This document shows positions 63,881 through 64,000 of a stretch of 64,000 nucleotides of DNA, piece after piece (positions within the stretch are counted from its first letter, which is position 1; each line of letters starts with the position of its first letter). Where the stretch lies: assembly GCF_963675165.1 (NCBI RefSeq), contig NC_087390.1, positions 4,349,301 to 4,413,300 of the forward strand, read 5' to 3'. The position numbers were made by a program, and so were the translations under genes. Under the pieces are notes generated by a model. It had not been told where the DNA came from, did no database searches, and saw only the letters and a list, made by a program, of their open reading frames with translations. This DNA comes from Halichondria panicea. Its lineage: Eukaryota > Porifera > Demospongiae > Suberitida > Halichondriidae.

Positions 63881-64000
63881 GTTTGAAACAATTTTTGTAT
63901 ATACATGCAATGAACTTGAACTTTTTTGAGGTAGATTATCGATCACCCTCATATGCATGTATGTCGACCACAATGATCATAAGTCCAGCTATCCTAAATA

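Noticed and set aside
1-64000. CRISPR arrays, bacterial operons or prophage
   Set aside because: The DNA is intron-rich eukaryotic; the repeats are dispersed and inverted, not regularly spaced direct repeats.

Overview
The window is eukaryotic nuclear DNA from an invertebrate animal. Genes have many short introns with GT/AG borders, intergenic DNA is AT-rich, and small inverted-repeat transposons are everywhere. A short Notch-ligand (DSL) protein, death-domain proteins, a TRP channel, FBXL4, ISD11/LYRM4 and a glutamate-carboxypeptidase-like gene point to a metazoan. The mixture of death-domain/Roco-like proteins, a cysteine-rich multi-pass membrane family and a retained RNA-dependent RNA polymerase looks most like a demosponge. 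That placement is inference. I saw no rRNA, tRNA or CRISPR array.

Layout. 1-4.7 kb, minus: ankyrin-TRP channel, cut by the left edge. 5.1-10.6 kb, minus: one very long exon joining a eukaryotic RNA-dependent RNA polymerase (RdRP) to an UPF1-type SF1 helicase and an Arg/Ser/Gly-rich tail; this is the most striking item. 11.7-12.6 kb, minus: small P-loop NTPase (AAA_28/NadR-like). 12.7-13.5 kb: inverted-repeat transposon holding a frameshifted RecQ helicase fragment. 13.6-21.6 kb, plus: 15-exon FOLH1/NAALADase-like M28 peptidase. 22.7-33.2 kb, plus: 19-exon death-domain / PDZ-like / Roc-COR-like / death-domain protein, with an inverted copy of one exon in the preceding intron. 33.5-35.9 kb, plus: LYRM4/ISD11. 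36.4-59.3 kb, minus: FBXL4 orthologue in 16 phase-consistent exons. Its introns hold a 3.8-kb DNA transposon (41.0-44.8 kb), a plus-strand DSL/EGF membrane ligand (45.9-48.9 kb) and two single-exon cysteine-rich multi-pass membrane paralogues (49.9-51.5 and 52.7-54.4 kb). 60.3-64 kb, plus: kelch-repeat protein with a death-fold-like region and coiled coil, cut by the right edge and separated from a possible first exon by nested transposons.

The genes do not form an operon. The main functional link is inside the RdRP-helicase protein: in fission yeast and nematodes, RdRPs work with separate SF1 helicases (Hrr1, ZNFX-1) in small-RNA amplification, and here the two activities appear in one chain. 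At least three transposon groups are recognisable: elements with TAG...CTA ends and 9-bp target duplications, TA-flanked pogo-like elements, and a TA-flanked family whose ends begin CCGTATAGCGGG. Exon borders were placed by eye from splice motifs, reading phase and protein similarity recalled from known families; no search was run.
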